Notes: generated by a model not told the origin, from the sequence alone. A DNA stretch of 64,000 nt from Sorex araneus (GCF_027595985.1 NC_073304.1:214302500-214366499), one strand, 5' to 3'; shown: positions 11,083 through 21,375, counted from the stretch's first letter. Program-made: numbers and translations.

Positions 11083-11686
11083 GTCCCCCCAGAAAAGAAT
11101 GAACACAGTGCTGTCCCCGAGAAAGGAAGAAGCCCCCTGAGGCCCCTACAGTGGTCTTCAGTGTCCAAGGCACTGCTGGACTCTGGGAAGAACTGGGCAG
11201 AATTCCCAGGCTTCCCTCTTGCCCTCAGAGGAGGCCGCCTCACCGCGAGGAGCCCCGAGGAGCCCCGAGGAGCCCGCGCGCGCACAGCCGCTCCAGAGGG
11301 TCCCGGCCAGGACCGTCATCCTCCCACCTCCTGCTCCCAGACCAAGGAACAACCGAGCCCTTTGTCCACAAGAGGATGCCCAAAGAGTGAGGTCACCCCC
11401 AACATGACTCTTTCTCACCCAGGCAGAGACCAGACCCCCTACCCCCAGCCCCTGCCCCCAAGCCCCTGGAAGAGTTCCTCCAGGCCACTGTTCCTCCAGG
11501 GACCAGGAAGGAGCCTGCCAGGGAGCAAGAGTTGTGGTGGGCACTGGCGGAGGTGGAGAAGGTGCCAGACGTGGACACCCAGGAAAGACCAGTGAGCAGA
11601 AGCCCCCAATTTCCAAGTTAGGGTGGGGTCTCCTGGATCTCTCTCCCATGAGGAAAAAGGAAAGGGGCAGATCCTAGAGCTCCCAG
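11083..11686. other. Unique GC-rich intergenic sequence
   Basis: Only a short direct repeat (GAGGAGCCCC, about 11256-11275) is seen. Confidence 0.45.
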
Positions 11687-12016
11687 CCAGAACCTTCTCT
11701 CAGCTCCTGACAGGAGGCCTGTGGGAAAAGAGGTGAGTGAGGGAGCAGAAAGTTCCCACAGGTACTGTCTCCAGAACCTTCCCTCAACTTCTGACAGGAG
11801 GCCTGTGGGAAAGGTGAGTGTGGAAACTGAAAACCCCCACAGGCACTGGCTCCAGAACCTTCCCTCAACTCCTGACAGGAGGCCTGTGGGAAAGGTGAGT
11901 GTGGAAACTGAAAGCTCCCACAGGCACTGGCTCCAGAACCTTCCCTCAACTCCTGACAGGAGGCCTGTGGGAAAGGTGAGTAAAGGAGCAGAAAGTCTCC
12001 ACAGGCACTGTCTCAG
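11687..12016 (+). repeat. 81-bp minisatellite, about 4 units
   Basis: Units begin CCAGAACCTT at 11687, 11771, 11852 and 11933 (periods 84, 81, 81). Each unit holds GACAGGAGGCCTGTGGGAAA and a GGTGAGT. Because 81 is a multiple of three, both strands stay open through the array. Confidence 0.95.
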
Positions 12017-12700
12017 AGGCGCTGCTCACACACTCCCCTTACCTGTGTGAGGACCAGGCGTGGGTCCCGGTTCCCCTGCCCCAGCAGCTAAGGACTCCCC
12101 AGAGAGGAAAAGTGTGGGGTGAGGGCCCTGGAAAAGGAAATGATGAAGATTTGAGGGCTGGGGGCGAGGGGGGTGGTACTGTGGCCTGGAGGGGCATGAG
12201 AGTGACATGTGAACCAAGAGGACACAGGGGAAACTGACTAAGAGAGCGAACCAGAGCACGGGGAGCCACTTGGAGCTTGGACACACCATGTGGTGCCACT
12301 GAGGCTGAGGACGGAAATCAAGACACTGGGTTCTAGGCCTGCTCTCACTCACCCAGAACCCCCTCTAGGCCTCAGTTTCCCCCCTCTGCCTAGACATCCT
12401 TCTGGGCCAAAGTTGGAGTTAAGCTAAGCAGTGGTGGATAGTAGGAAGGGCAATAACAGAGACGCAGAGACCACTTGGGGTCACCTGATGAGGGGGCACA
12501 GGGCAGAGCTTCAGCTACGGTAGCAGCAGCCTGGAGGGGAGGGGGCGAGCCTCATTGGAGACCCCGATGGCGCTGGCTGGAGGGAGGACAGCAGCGCCAT
12601 TGGTGGTGTGGGCCCGTATGCAGGGGTGGGGCGGCCAGAGAGAGCCAAGTGCATGCGGCAGCAGGGCCAGAGGCAGGACATGGGCTGAGCTGACCAGGTC
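12017..12700. other. Intergenic sequence with one MIR scrap
   Basis: TAGGCCTCAGTTTCCCCCCTC near 12367-12388 resembles a MIR core; otherwise unique sequence. Confidence 0.45.
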
Positions 12701-12900
12701 AGCCTCTAAATATGGGCTCTCAGATTTAGGGAGAGCCGCACTGCCTCCCAGCCCCCCACCCCATTCATGCCCCCATCCAAGCCCCACCCTGTCTTGGTGG
12801 AATGTTGTGTGAGCTGAGAATAGTCCTCACTGGGGTCAAGGAATGGAGGGTCGCCAGGGACTAATTGCCCTAAATAAATGAGCGATTAAGGCTGTTACAG
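12701..12900. promoter_or_regulatory. Candidate regulatory block A
   Basis: AT-rich cores within GC-rich DNA: CTAAATATGG (SRF CArG-like, 12706-12715), GACTAATTGCCC, CCTAAATAAATGAGCG and GATTAAGGC at 12859-12892, GGAATG (TEAD-like). Repeat-free. Function is inference. Confidence 0.3.
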
Positions 12901-13189
12901 GAAGTATCCAGAACCCCCCCACCCTCCTCGCGTTCCCAGCCCCCACCCTGAAAGATCACCCTGGCAACCACCGCTGGCTTTGGTCCAGGGAAGACGGAGC
13001 CGTTTGGTTGGTCCACGCGGCTGTCATTCGTCCAGTGGGCGTGGCTCCAGGTTGGGAAAGCGGAAAGGGTCAGAGAAGAGCTTGCACCAAGGGACGACAG
13101 AGGGGGGACCGTCCGGCCGAGGATGCTGGGGGATTCTCCCGGGGGTCAGTGGGGGGGGGAAGAGGAAGAGCCTGGAGCGCATGTGGCCC

Positions 13190-13700
13190 CCCTGTGCGAG
13201 CCAGGCAGTGGGCGCTGTGGGGCGAAGAGCCCCGTGGCGGGGCGCCTGCCGGGAGGGGCGCACCTGCCCGCGGGAGATGCACACCTGCCAGGTCCCCGTC
13301 TCCTCCCTGCGCCCCCCGGCCCTGCCCCCACGCTTCCTGTAATGGCGTCTCCAATGGGCAGGCCATTAGTCCTGCCAGGGCAGCGCCTAAGTACTGTGGC
13401 TGATAAATATAACATGAGCCCATCGATTAGAGGCCTCGAGGCCCACAGCAGCCCGGCTCCCTGAAGGCTCCCCTTCCCTCCACAGGCCCGCGCCCCGCCC
13501 CCACCGGCCCGGCTGCCTTTCTTGCTGACTCGGCCCGGGTGCAGACGTGGTAGGAGGAGCAGAGGTGATGGAGCCGACACCCCGGGGCTGACTCGCAGAC
13601 GGGCCTGGCGCTGGAACAGCCCCCGCGCCACCACCGCGCTCGGGCGCCGGGCTCAGCGCGGGCAGAGTCGGGCGGGAGCAGGACACCGCGTGGGAGGACC
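13190..13700. other. CpG-rich patch away from known genes
   Basis: Many CpGs in runs such as CGTGGCGGGGCGCC and CGCGCTCGGGCGCCGGGC. Could be a distal CpG island, a promoter of a non-coding RNA or GC-rich noise; no exon structure is seen. Confidence 0.35.
13330..13440. promoter_or_regulatory. Candidate regulatory block B
   Basis: Repeat-free sequence with CCAATGGGC, GGCCATTAGTCC, GCTGATAAATATAACATG and CATCGATTAGAGG, a dense set of homeobox/GATA/CCAAT-like cores next to a CpG-rich patch. Confidence 0.35.
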
Positions 13701-14196
13701 ACGCACCGCAGAGGCTTTATTTAGACAGGACAGAGGGAAGGGGTCAGGGCAGGAAGGTTCCCCCCAGAGCCTGGGACGGGGCTTTGCAGTGGAAAGCTGA
13801 ACCCGTGTTCCGTTGGTAGCTTCTTCACCTGCGAGGAGGGAGCACTTTTCACTGGGTCGGAGGTGTGCAGGGCATTAAAGGTAGGGACAGGGCGGGGCAG
13901 GAGGTTGAGAAGAGTCTCTTCTGGTTGGTCCAGGTAGTTGGGCCCATCCTCCTGACATTCCGGGTTTACCTATTGTCCAGTCTAGCCCTGCCGCATTCCC
14001 TGTCCCTGTCACTGACCAGCATTAGGGGGAGTGAAGGGGTGAGCAGTCCGGGCTCAGCACATGAGAAAGGAAGGGTAGAAGGCATAAGGGGGCGAAGGGA
14101 TCTGGGGTGTGTGTGGTAGAGGAGACGGAAATCAAACTCAGCCTCGTACATGCGAGGCCGAATCCTACCCCTGAGCTCCGCTCTCTGCTTCCTGGA

Positions 14197-14258
14197 GAGA
14201 CTTCCAAGAAATCTGCAGTGACACCAAAGAGACTTCCAAGAAATCTGCAGTGACACCA
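14197..14258 (+). repeat. 32-bp tandem duplication
   Basis: Two copies of a 30-base segment starting GAGACTTCCAAGAAATCTGC at 14197 and 14229, separated by AA. Confidence 0.95.
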
Positions 14259-14261
14259 ACT

Positions 14262-14537
14262 TAGGCTTACCACGGCCCCTCTCACCGGGCATCTCCCCGC
14301 CGCCTCAACGCCTGACGTGCCGCCTTCATTTCACCCCTCCCCGGGCCCCCTTTAGGGTGAAGACTCTGAAAGCCTTGAGCTCTTTCTGCAGACCCTCAGA
14401 AATCTGTACTGGGAACTGCAGAGGGTAAGGTGATCACCAGGAAGTGATCAGAGCAATTAGCCCTTTCGATGCCATTAAGCAGCAGTGTTTGGAGCTGAGA
14501 CAGCAGAGGCAAGACAGCTCCGAGTGTGCGCATACAC

Positions 14538-14584
<47 letters not shown>

Positions 14585-15344
14585 ACACCCTGGGGCTCTT
14601 TAAAGCTCCTGCCAGCCTTAGAACATCTCCTGCCTGGGCACCAGAGGGAGGCTTTGGTGAGCGGGTGAGGGGGCCCGGACCCCGGAGCAGGCTGTGGTTT
14701 TGGAGAGCCGAGCCTCTGGGTAGAGGCTGCCCACAGAATCCTCTAACAGGAAGGCTGAGCCAGGCCGGCTGCAGCCAGGAAGCAAATCCTTAACATGCAG
14801 CTGGTCTCGCCACTGTGCAAACTCACCACTTAAACACTCAGGGCTGGTGGGGTCGAACCTCGAGCCGGCACTGCGCAGGGTGGGGTTTCTGCCTCAGCAA
14901 GCGCCGTACCAGCAATGCCTGGTTTGCGGGGGGCGTCACCGGCCTACCTACTTGGCTTTCCGGGAGAGGAGGGCAACGTAAGGGGCTGGCGGTGTCTTCC
15001 TGCACCTCTGTGTCCTCTCAGAGGCCTCCAGGACTCCCGAAGAGAAATGTGTGTTTGTGGGCTGGAGGCTTGAGCACTATTCTTCCTTCCCATCGGGTGG
15101 AGGCTAGACTGCAGGAAGAACTTTCTTGGGCACGCTGAGTGGCAGACTAGTGTCATCACCCTTTAGGGACGTGGAAGCCGCCCTTTTGGAGAAGCTTCTG
15201 GAGGGAGGTTGCCCTAGAGAGAAATGGGTGACAGCAAAGGCAGGGGACGGGAAGCGAGGTTATATAGTGAGTCAGTGAGGGCTGTCTTGTCGGAAGATTG
15301 CGGGCTGGGGGACTTAAACAACCAGAGTTGATTCTCCCACAGTT
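14262..15344. other. Unique intergenic sequence with an (AC)n tract
   Basis: (AC)n microsatellite at about 14537-14588; no gene recognised around it. Confidence 0.55.
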
Positions 15345-15522
15345 TTGATTTGTTTGTCTGTGTTTGGGTTTTGGGGGGACCACACCGGGCAATGTTTAGA
15401 AGTTATGACTGGGTCGGCGCTCAGGAATTACTCCTGGCGGGGACGTCTGGGAAGCCAGGTATTCAACTGGACTGGCCGTATGCAAGGCAAACACCCACGC
15501 TGCTGTCTGTCTCTCTGGTCCC
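15345..15522 (-). mobile_element. SOR-type SINE, old
   Basis: GGACCACACCGGGCAATGTT, CAGGAATTACTCCTGGCGGG, head complement CTCTCTGGTCCC. Confidence 0.78.
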
Positions 15523-15664
15523 AATTTTCCCACAGTTCTGATAATTGGACAAATCAAGATTCTTGCCCTTCCGTTCTGGTGCAGCTTTTCTCCCTGCTTA
15601 CAGAGGCTTTGGGGGGGGGGCGGGAACCCCACCTTTCCAAGGGATTAGGATCCTAGATGAACTC

Positions 15665-15881
15665 TCTAATATTCCTTTTTTATTTACTTTTTTTTTGCTT
15701 TTTGGGTCACACCCGGCAATGCACAGGGGTTACTCCTGGCTCTGCACTCAGGAATTACTCCTGGTGGTGCTCAGGGGACCATATGGGATGCTGGGAATCG
15801 AACCCGGGTCGGCCGCGTGCAAGGCAAACGCCCTACCCGCTGTGCTATTGCTCCAGCCCCTCTAATATTCCTTTTTTATTT
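15665..15881 (-). mobile_element. SOR-type SINE, young, perfect 21-bp TSD
   Basis: Element 15686-15860. A perfect 21-base direct repeat (15665-15685 and 15861-15881, starting TCTAATATTCC) flanks it. A and B boxes are intact on the minus strand. Confidence 0.96.
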
Positions 15882-16134
15882 GGGCTGGAGCGATAGCACA
15901 GCAGTTGGGCGTTCGCCTTTCATGCAGCCGACCCGAGTTCGATTCCTCTGCCCCTCTCTGAGAGCCTGGCAAGCTACCGAGAGTATCTCGCCCGTGCGGC
16001 AGAGCCTGGCAAGCTACCCGTGCGTATTGGATATGTCAAAGACAGTAACAATAAGTCTCTCAATGAGAGACGTTACTGGTGCCCGCTCAAACAAATCGAT
16101 GAGCAACGGGATGACAGTGACAGTGATTTTTTAA
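15882..16134 (+). mobile_element. Extended SINE (SOR head plus second 3' domain)
   Basis: Normal head GGGCTGGAGCGATAGCACAG and GTTCGATTCC, then not the usual body but CTGAGAGCCTGGCAAGCTAC, a second copy of GCAGAGCCTGGCAAGCTACC, ATTGGATATGTCAAAGACAG and GATGAGCAACGGGATGACAG. It starts directly at the 3' TSD of the preceding SINE. Confidence 0.88.
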
Positions 16135-16946
16135 TTGATTCTTTTTTTTTGAAGGGGCTTCCCCAGAGGGGACATAGAGTTGCAGGGACCCATCCGAGGG
16201 CGCCTGCGTGCGAAGCCCGCACGTGCACTCCAGCCCTTTGTGCCACCCCCCCCAGACAGGACTCTGTTTCTGCCCACACGGCACCTCTCCTCCCCCTTTT
16301 TGCATCCAGCTCCGGACTCAGAGTTGCAGCCGGAGGGCTCCGACCCCCATCACAGGGTCTCCTGAGTCTTCAGCTGTGCCTCCTGCATTCGCACCCCAGC
16401 TCAGCCCGCTCAGGGCTGCAGCCTTGGCCCTCTTTCTGGAGGAGGAGACAGCTCCCATCGTCCCCGTCCAGCTCACCAACCCAGCCCTCCCCCCCCTGCA
16501 CCACCCCCTCCCCACCCCAGGGCCCCCTCACTGATTCCCACACCCCCACTCCCTTGTCTCCCAGCCTCTCTCTGGCCAGAGGCTGGGCCCCTCAATGGCC
16601 TGAATTCAGCCCCCTGCCCGGACTATATTTAGTCTCCTGCCTCCAACACTGGACAAAGCCACTTTCCAAGGAACTGGGTGGGGGGACAGAGCGGAGCGGG
16701 GACTGGCCTTCCTGCCCCTGCCCCTTCCTGGGATGGGTGCTCCTCAGTGGCCCTCCGGGGTCACCACGAATACTGCCGAGAGGCCATGGGCCAGGACTGT
16801 GTGTGACTCGCCTTCTATTTCTAGATGATCTGCAGGAAGGGAGGCCGAGCCCCCCAGCCCCAGCCTTCGGGGCCCGGCACCTTCTGGAACAGCCTCTTTC
16901 ACATCCTCGCTGGGCCTCTGAAGCATCCAGAAACAACTCGTTCTTC
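16135..16946. other. Unique sequence with a MEF2-type site
   Basis: CTATATTTAG at 16623-16632 fits the MEF2 consensus; the flanks AATTCAGCCCCCTGCC and CTGCCTCCAACACTGG are repeat-free. A 417-residue frame starting at 16020 runs through the SINE and this region and is taken as chance. Confidence 0.4.
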
Positions 16947-17105
16947 TCTTTTGTTTTTGTTTGGGGGCGACATACAGCTGTGCTCAGGGCTTCCTCCTGG
17001 CTCTGCACTCGGGGATCACTCATAGCCAGCTGGGGGGACCATAGGGGCGCCAGGTCGGCCGCATGCACGTCAAGAGCCTTAACTACTGTGCATCACTCCA
17101 GCTCT
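16947..17105 (-). mobile_element. SOR-type SINE, old
   Basis: GGGGGCGACATACAGCTGTG, GCACTCGGGGATCACTC, head complement ATCACTCCAGCTC. Confidence 0.75.
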
Positions 17106-17179
17106 TATTCAGAAATCCGTGGTCTAGGCCATGCCCCTAAAATCCCTGGTTTAAGAGCCAGGAAACAGTTAGGGGCACA

Positions 17180-17240
17180 TCTCAGTACCAGGGGACCCCC
17201 TGAGCATTGCCAGGTGCAGCTTTCCTGGCCCCGAAACTCT
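17180..17240 (+). mobile_element. SOR-type SINE fragment
   Basis: Only the 3' part, CCCCCTGAGCATTGCCAGGT, is recognisable. Confidence 0.45.
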
Positions 17241-17355
17241 GCTGGAATGTCCCAGATACTCCTTAGTATCTGAGCACTGAACCCCAGCCCAGTTGAGAAG
17301 GTAGGGGGAGGTACCAAGGTCTCCTGAGCACCCCTTACATAATAGGATCCCCCCA

Positions 17356-17618
17356 ATATTGTATCACTGTATCACTGTCACTGTCGTCCCGTTGCTCATC
17401 GATTTGCTCAAGCGGGCACCAGGAACATCTCCATTGTGAGACTTGTTGTTACTAGTTTTGGCATATCATACACGCCATGGGTAGCTTGCCAGGCTAGAGC
17501 CATGCGGGCGAGATACTCTCGGTAACTTGCTGGGCTCTCCGAGAGGGGTGGAGGAATTGAACCCAGGTCGGCTGCATGCAAGGCAAATGCCCTACCTGCT
17601 ATGTTATCGCTCCAGCTC
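17356..17618 (-). mobile_element. Extended SINE, reverse orientation
   Basis: Starts CACTGTCACTGTCGTCCCGT, contains GGGTAGCTTGCCAGGC and GCGAGATACTCTCGG, and ends with the SOR head complement (TGCCCTACCTGCTATGTTAT). Same architecture as the copy at 15882, opposite strand. Confidence 0.88.
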
Positions 17619-17768
17619 CCCCCACCCCAATACACAAATAAAAATTTAAATGCTGATTTAATAGGTCTGGGGTGAAACCCAGCATCCTTCCTCTTCTTTT
17701 TTTGGTCATTGTTATCATCAGGGCCACACCTAAAGTGCTGGGGGCCACAGGCCCACTGCCAAAAGTGT

Positions 17769-17935
17769 TGAATTTTTTTTTTGTGTGTGTGTGGGGGGGG
17801 TGCGGTGCGTGGCACACGCAGCAGTACATAGGGTTTACCCACAGCTCTGTGCTCAGGGAACACTCCTGGCAGGCTAGGGGAGTGCTGGGGATTGAGTCTG
17901 CGTCAGCTGTGTGCACGGCAAGGGCCCTACCCGTT
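17769..17935 (-). mobile_element. SOR-type SINE, old
   Basis: GGCACACGCAGCAGTACATA, GCTCAGGGAACACTCCTGGC, diverged head complement; preceded by a short GT run. Confidence 0.7.
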
Positions 17936-17944
17936 GCTGAGTAT

Positions 17945-18033
17945 TGGGATAGAAGGGTGTGCAGCGCTGGGATCAAACCCAGGGTTTCCTATAGGCAAGG
18001 CCTGTGCTCTACACCTGATCCACATCCTTGGCC
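17945..18033 (-). mobile_element. SINE head fragment
   Basis: GGGATCAAACCCAGGGTTTC and CAAGGCCTGTGCTCTACACC: a tRNA-like head complement with no body. Confidence 0.5.
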
Positions 18034-18654
18034 CTCCTCTTCCTTTCTGATTTCGCCCCAGGAAGCCCTCCCATGTGGTCACAATGGTGACGTTGATTTT
18101 CAGGGTCCTTGACCTTCCAGCGGGGTTCCTGGCAGGGCAGCTGCACCCGAAGGTGAGGAGGAGCCCGCCAGAAACACGGAAGCCAGGTCTCCCTCCCTCT
18201 CAAATGCCTTCCTCGTTTGTTTTCGGACCACACCTGGCAGTGTTCAGGGCCGCCCCCACCCCTCTCCCGGCAATTCCCGCCAACTGGGCCCATGGTTCCG
18301 TGCGTGAGTTGGGTCCATGAGGCTGCTCTGGGCCTGTACGGCTGCACGGCTGGTCCATGCGGCTGCTCTGGAGGTGCTCGGGGTGGACCACGCCATGCCA
18401 GGGAAGGGGCAGGGTCGGCCCCGTGAGGAGGCCGCACCTCAGCCCTGCACTGTCCCGCCCAGGCCGCTGTGATGAGGAGGGACTGAGGATGCTGGAAGGA
18501 TGAGTTGAAGCCGTGAAGATCCGCGTGGCTTCAGAGGCGACTCTGGGGGACGCCTGCCAGGACGCAGAAAGTTTTCCTTTTCATGCCTCCCATGCTGGAG
18601 TGAGCGCCACAGAAGGCCGTGGGCAGGAGCCCGACAACCAAGCTCACATCCCAG
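18034..18654. other. Intergenic sequence with a short SINE scrap and direct repeat
   Basis: SINE scrap GGACCACACCTGGCAGTGTT at about 18225-18245. A 20-base direct repeat (GGTCCATG-GGCTGCTCTGG) occurs at 18312-18331 and 18352-18371 with one mismatch. Confidence 0.55.
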
Positions 18655-18995
18655 CTTTGCTGCGATTTCCCGTGTGAGCTGGGGCGAGAGATCTCCCCTC
18701 TCTGAGCCTCAGGCTCCGCATCAATGAAATGGGGATGATGAAGGTACCTTTTTTGTTTGTTTGTTTTTGTTTTTGTTATACACCCGGGGATGCTCAGCAA
18801 ATGCTGACTCCTGGCTCTACATTCAGGGATCACTCCTGACGGTGCTCGGGGAACCATCTGGGGTGCCGGGGATTGTACCCGGGTGGGCCACATGCAAGGC
18901 ATGCGCCCTACCCGCTGTTCCATGGCTGCGGCCCCTGAAGGTAACTGTCTATTAGGGTAGGGTTGTGCGTGGGGACAGTCATGATGAACGCACGG
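18655..18995 (-). repeat. MIR element split by a SINE
   Basis: CTCTCTGAGCCTCAGGCTCC, AATGAAATGGGGATGATGAA before the SINE; TATTAGGGTAGGGTTGTGCG after it. The order matches the MIR core and tail in reverse. Confidence 0.7.
18749..18935 (-). mobile_element. SOR-type SINE inside a MIR
   Basis: T-rich start, GGGGTGCCGGGGATTGTACC, head complement. Flanks TGAAGGTAC (18739-18747) and TGAAGGTAAC (18936-18945) suggest a short TSD. Confidence 0.85.
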
Positions 18996-19194
18996 GGAGA
19001 GCAGGGTCTGTGACGAGTGTGGAATGAACACAGTGCGGGGAGCATCTGGTGCTACTTCTCCTCCTTGCCAGGGAGGAGGGGGCTGCGAGGCAGGAGTCAC
19101 AAAGGTGGGTGGGTTTCTTCGCCCCTGAAGAGACAGTGGAAGCGGTCTCTATGGACCAACACAATATAACAGGTGTGGAGGGGCAGACAGTTCA

Positions 19195-19505
19195 GACAGT
19201 GCCTGGAGAATTCAGGAAGGCTTCCTGGAGGACATGGCCCTGCAGGATAAGTAGGAACAGGAAAAGGAGAGATAAATGTCATTCCAGGGACTGGAGCGAT
19301 AGCACAACGGGTAGGGCATTTCGACCCAGGTTAGATTCCCAGCATCCCATTTGGTCCCCTGAGCACCGCCAGGGGTAATTCCTGAGTGCAGAGCCAGGAG
19401 TGACCCCTGTGCATCGATGGGTGTGACCCAAAAAGCAAGAAAAAAAAGTCATTCCAACTAGACAATGGCAAATGCCAAGAGCAAAGGCAGCACCCTCAAA
19501 GATGC
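19195..19505 (+). mobile_element. L2 LINE fragment split by a SINE
   Basis: AGGAAGGCTTCCTGGAGGAC, AAATGTCATTCCA, then after the SINE ATGCCAAGAGCAAAGGCAGC: the order of the sense L2 3' region. Confidence 0.6.
19278..19456 (+). mobile_element. SOR-type SINE with TSD and internal deletion
   Basis: Element 19287-19447; TSD GTCATTCCA at 19278-19286 and 19448-19456. About 15 bases are missing between the A and B boxes (GGGCATTTCGACCCAGG), so pol III spacing is altered. Confidence 0.9.
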
Positions 19506-19653
19506 AGCAGGTATTTCCTAGACAGCGAATGCTGGGTGGGCTCTGGGGTTCCAAAAGGAGAAGCAGCAGGTGACACTCGGCAGAAGGGTCTGAGTGCCCC
19601 TCCAAGCACCGTGCATGCTGTGAGGGCTTCAATCGAAGGCATGAATTACGTCT

Positions 19654-19831
19654 AAGACAGTCATGGGGGGGCCGGAGCGATAGTACAGTGGGTAGGGCTC
19701 TTGCCTTGCATGCGGCCAACCTGGGTTTGATCCCTGGCACCTCATATGGTCCCCCGAGAGCTAGCAATGACCCCTGAGCACCGCTGGGTGTGACCATCCC
19801 CACCTCACCTCCCCCCAAAAAGACAGTCATG
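19654..19831 (+). mobile_element. SOR-type SINE with perfect 12-bp TSD
   Basis: Element 19666-19819; TSD AAGACAGTCATG at 19654-19665 and 19820-19831. The body is shortened after CATATGGTCCCCCGAG. Confidence 0.92.
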
Positions 19832-20455
19832 ATCTTAAGAGTTTAAGTTACCTCCACTGCCCAGCCACCGCCACGCTCCAGGCTGCTTTCCGGACACTCG
19901 GACCGAATCTCATGTATGAATGAAGCCCACAGAACCAGGTAAAGCAGAACTTTGCGACCTTGTACTCCAGGCTCAACGAGACCCAGAAACTCCTTAAGTT
20001 ACACATGAGAAAGAATATCTGGTGATTGGGGACCCTCGGGATTTCTCCAGGGAACGCAGACAAGTCTCCCATGGGGGCTGACGAGTCCAGGGAGCAGCCC
20101 TGGGGCAGGGTGGGTGAGACTGGGGGTGAGTCCCCCTGAGAGGAGGGGTGTCTGGTCACCTGACTGGGCCTCTCTGAGCACTGCCAGGGCCTGGTGGGCA
20201 CTCTGCTAGCCTGCCCTCGGTCTGTGTGCACCACAGGGCAAGGAAGGAAAGCTCTTCACCCTCGGTGACAGGCCTTGGGGAGGGGGCCGGCCCCGGAGCA
20301 CAGATTCGGACTCTCAGGGAACCCGGATCCTCTCCTCAGAATACCGCAGTCAGTGGGACGCCAGGACCTCAGACTGCTCCAATCTGAGCGAAGCCTTTTC
20401 TTCTACCCAGCTTGGAAGCACACATAGGGAGTCTTGCCCGCTACAGGGGAAAGTT
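19832..20455. other. Unique intergenic sequence
   Basis: No gene or repeat recognised. Confidence 0.45.
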
Positions 20456-20545
20456 CTAGAAGAGCGACTCTCAGCCATCAACCTGCATCAAAGTGGATCC
20501 CTCGGGGTCTTGTTAAATTGAGAAACTGGGCTGCAGAGATTTCTC
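20456..20545 (+). mobile_element. MER5A-like hAT fragment
   Basis: CGACTCTCAGCCATCAACCT, GGGGTCTTGTTAAATTGAG, GGGCTGCAGAGATTTCTC follow the MER5A order (terminal repeat, then 'gggcttgttaaaa', then 'gggcc...agagtttctg'). Confidence 0.55.
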
Positions 20546-21227
20546 TCTCCCCCCACCCCCTGCCCCCTCTGCCCCGAGAAGCCATGCCCACCTGCTGCTC
20601 CCGGGACTGCCAAGAGATGAGGCGAAGTTTGACGGTGAGGGCGCTGATGTTCTGCAGATGTGCTGGGCGTGGTCAGGAGGCCACCGGTCCACCTCAGCCC
20701 CGCCTCCGAGGGTGGCAGTCGCCCTCTCTGACCTCCAGGCATGGGGGTGCTGTGTTCAAGCCCAGATGGTGGGATCCACACCCCAGCACAGGCCCTCCTC
20801 CTCAGCCCTGGGGCAGACCTGGGTGGGCACCCAAAGGATGGAGACAAGAAGAGGAGACCTTTGTCCAAGCCCCCAGTGACAAACCACTCTCGGGGTCAGG
20901 CCGGGCTCCTCCCTCTGTCCTTCGCTGCCCCCTGGGGAATGTGCTCTCCGAGGCCCCCCGTGGTCAGCTCCGGTTCACAGAGGGGGCTTGTCCTGCCACC
21001 AGTCCCCTCTGAAGCCCCCATTGTCAGGCCAAGGGGGCGGGGGGGGGCAGAGTGGGGACATGTCTCCAAGGCCTAATGTTCTCCGAGGTGGGAAGGCCGA
21101 GGGGGCTCCTCCCGGAAGGACGAGCGCGCAGGGGCCGCCTGGCTCTCCTCTGGCCTCTTGGTGTCGGCAGGAAGTGGGGGGGCCTCCTCTGCACCTGCCT
21201 CCTTTGGCTAGAACAGCACCGGCCGGG
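20546..21227. other. Unique GC-rich intergenic sequence
   Basis: A 292-residue minus-strand frame (20975-21853) crosses this and the next SINE; codon content and lack of homology suggest chance. Confidence 0.45.
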
Positions 21228-21375
21228 GCCAGGGGAGAGGGCTTAGTGGTAGAGAACCTGCCCTGGAAGCACGAGGGCTCGAGTTCGATCCCCAGCACTT
21301 CCCATGTGCCACTGGGATGCTGGTGGCACTGCTGTTTGTGACCCCCAGCACCCGGGTGAGCACCGCCACTGGGAG
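21228..21375 (+). mobile_element. tRNA-derived SINE, old variant
   Basis: GGGAGAGGGCTTAGTGGTAG, GAGTTCGATCCCCAGCAC; the head is nearer a generic tRNA than the young SOR consensus. Confidence 0.55.

Noticed and set aside
11674..12050. Repeat proteins of 91 and 109 residues over the 81-bp array
   Set aside because: Period divisible by three explains the open frames on both strands; no start context or conservation to support coding.
16020..17273. 417-residue open frame on the + strand
   Set aside because: It starts inside a SINE, runs through GC-rich Pro/Ser sequence and ends in another SINE; no domain, homology or splice logic is visible.
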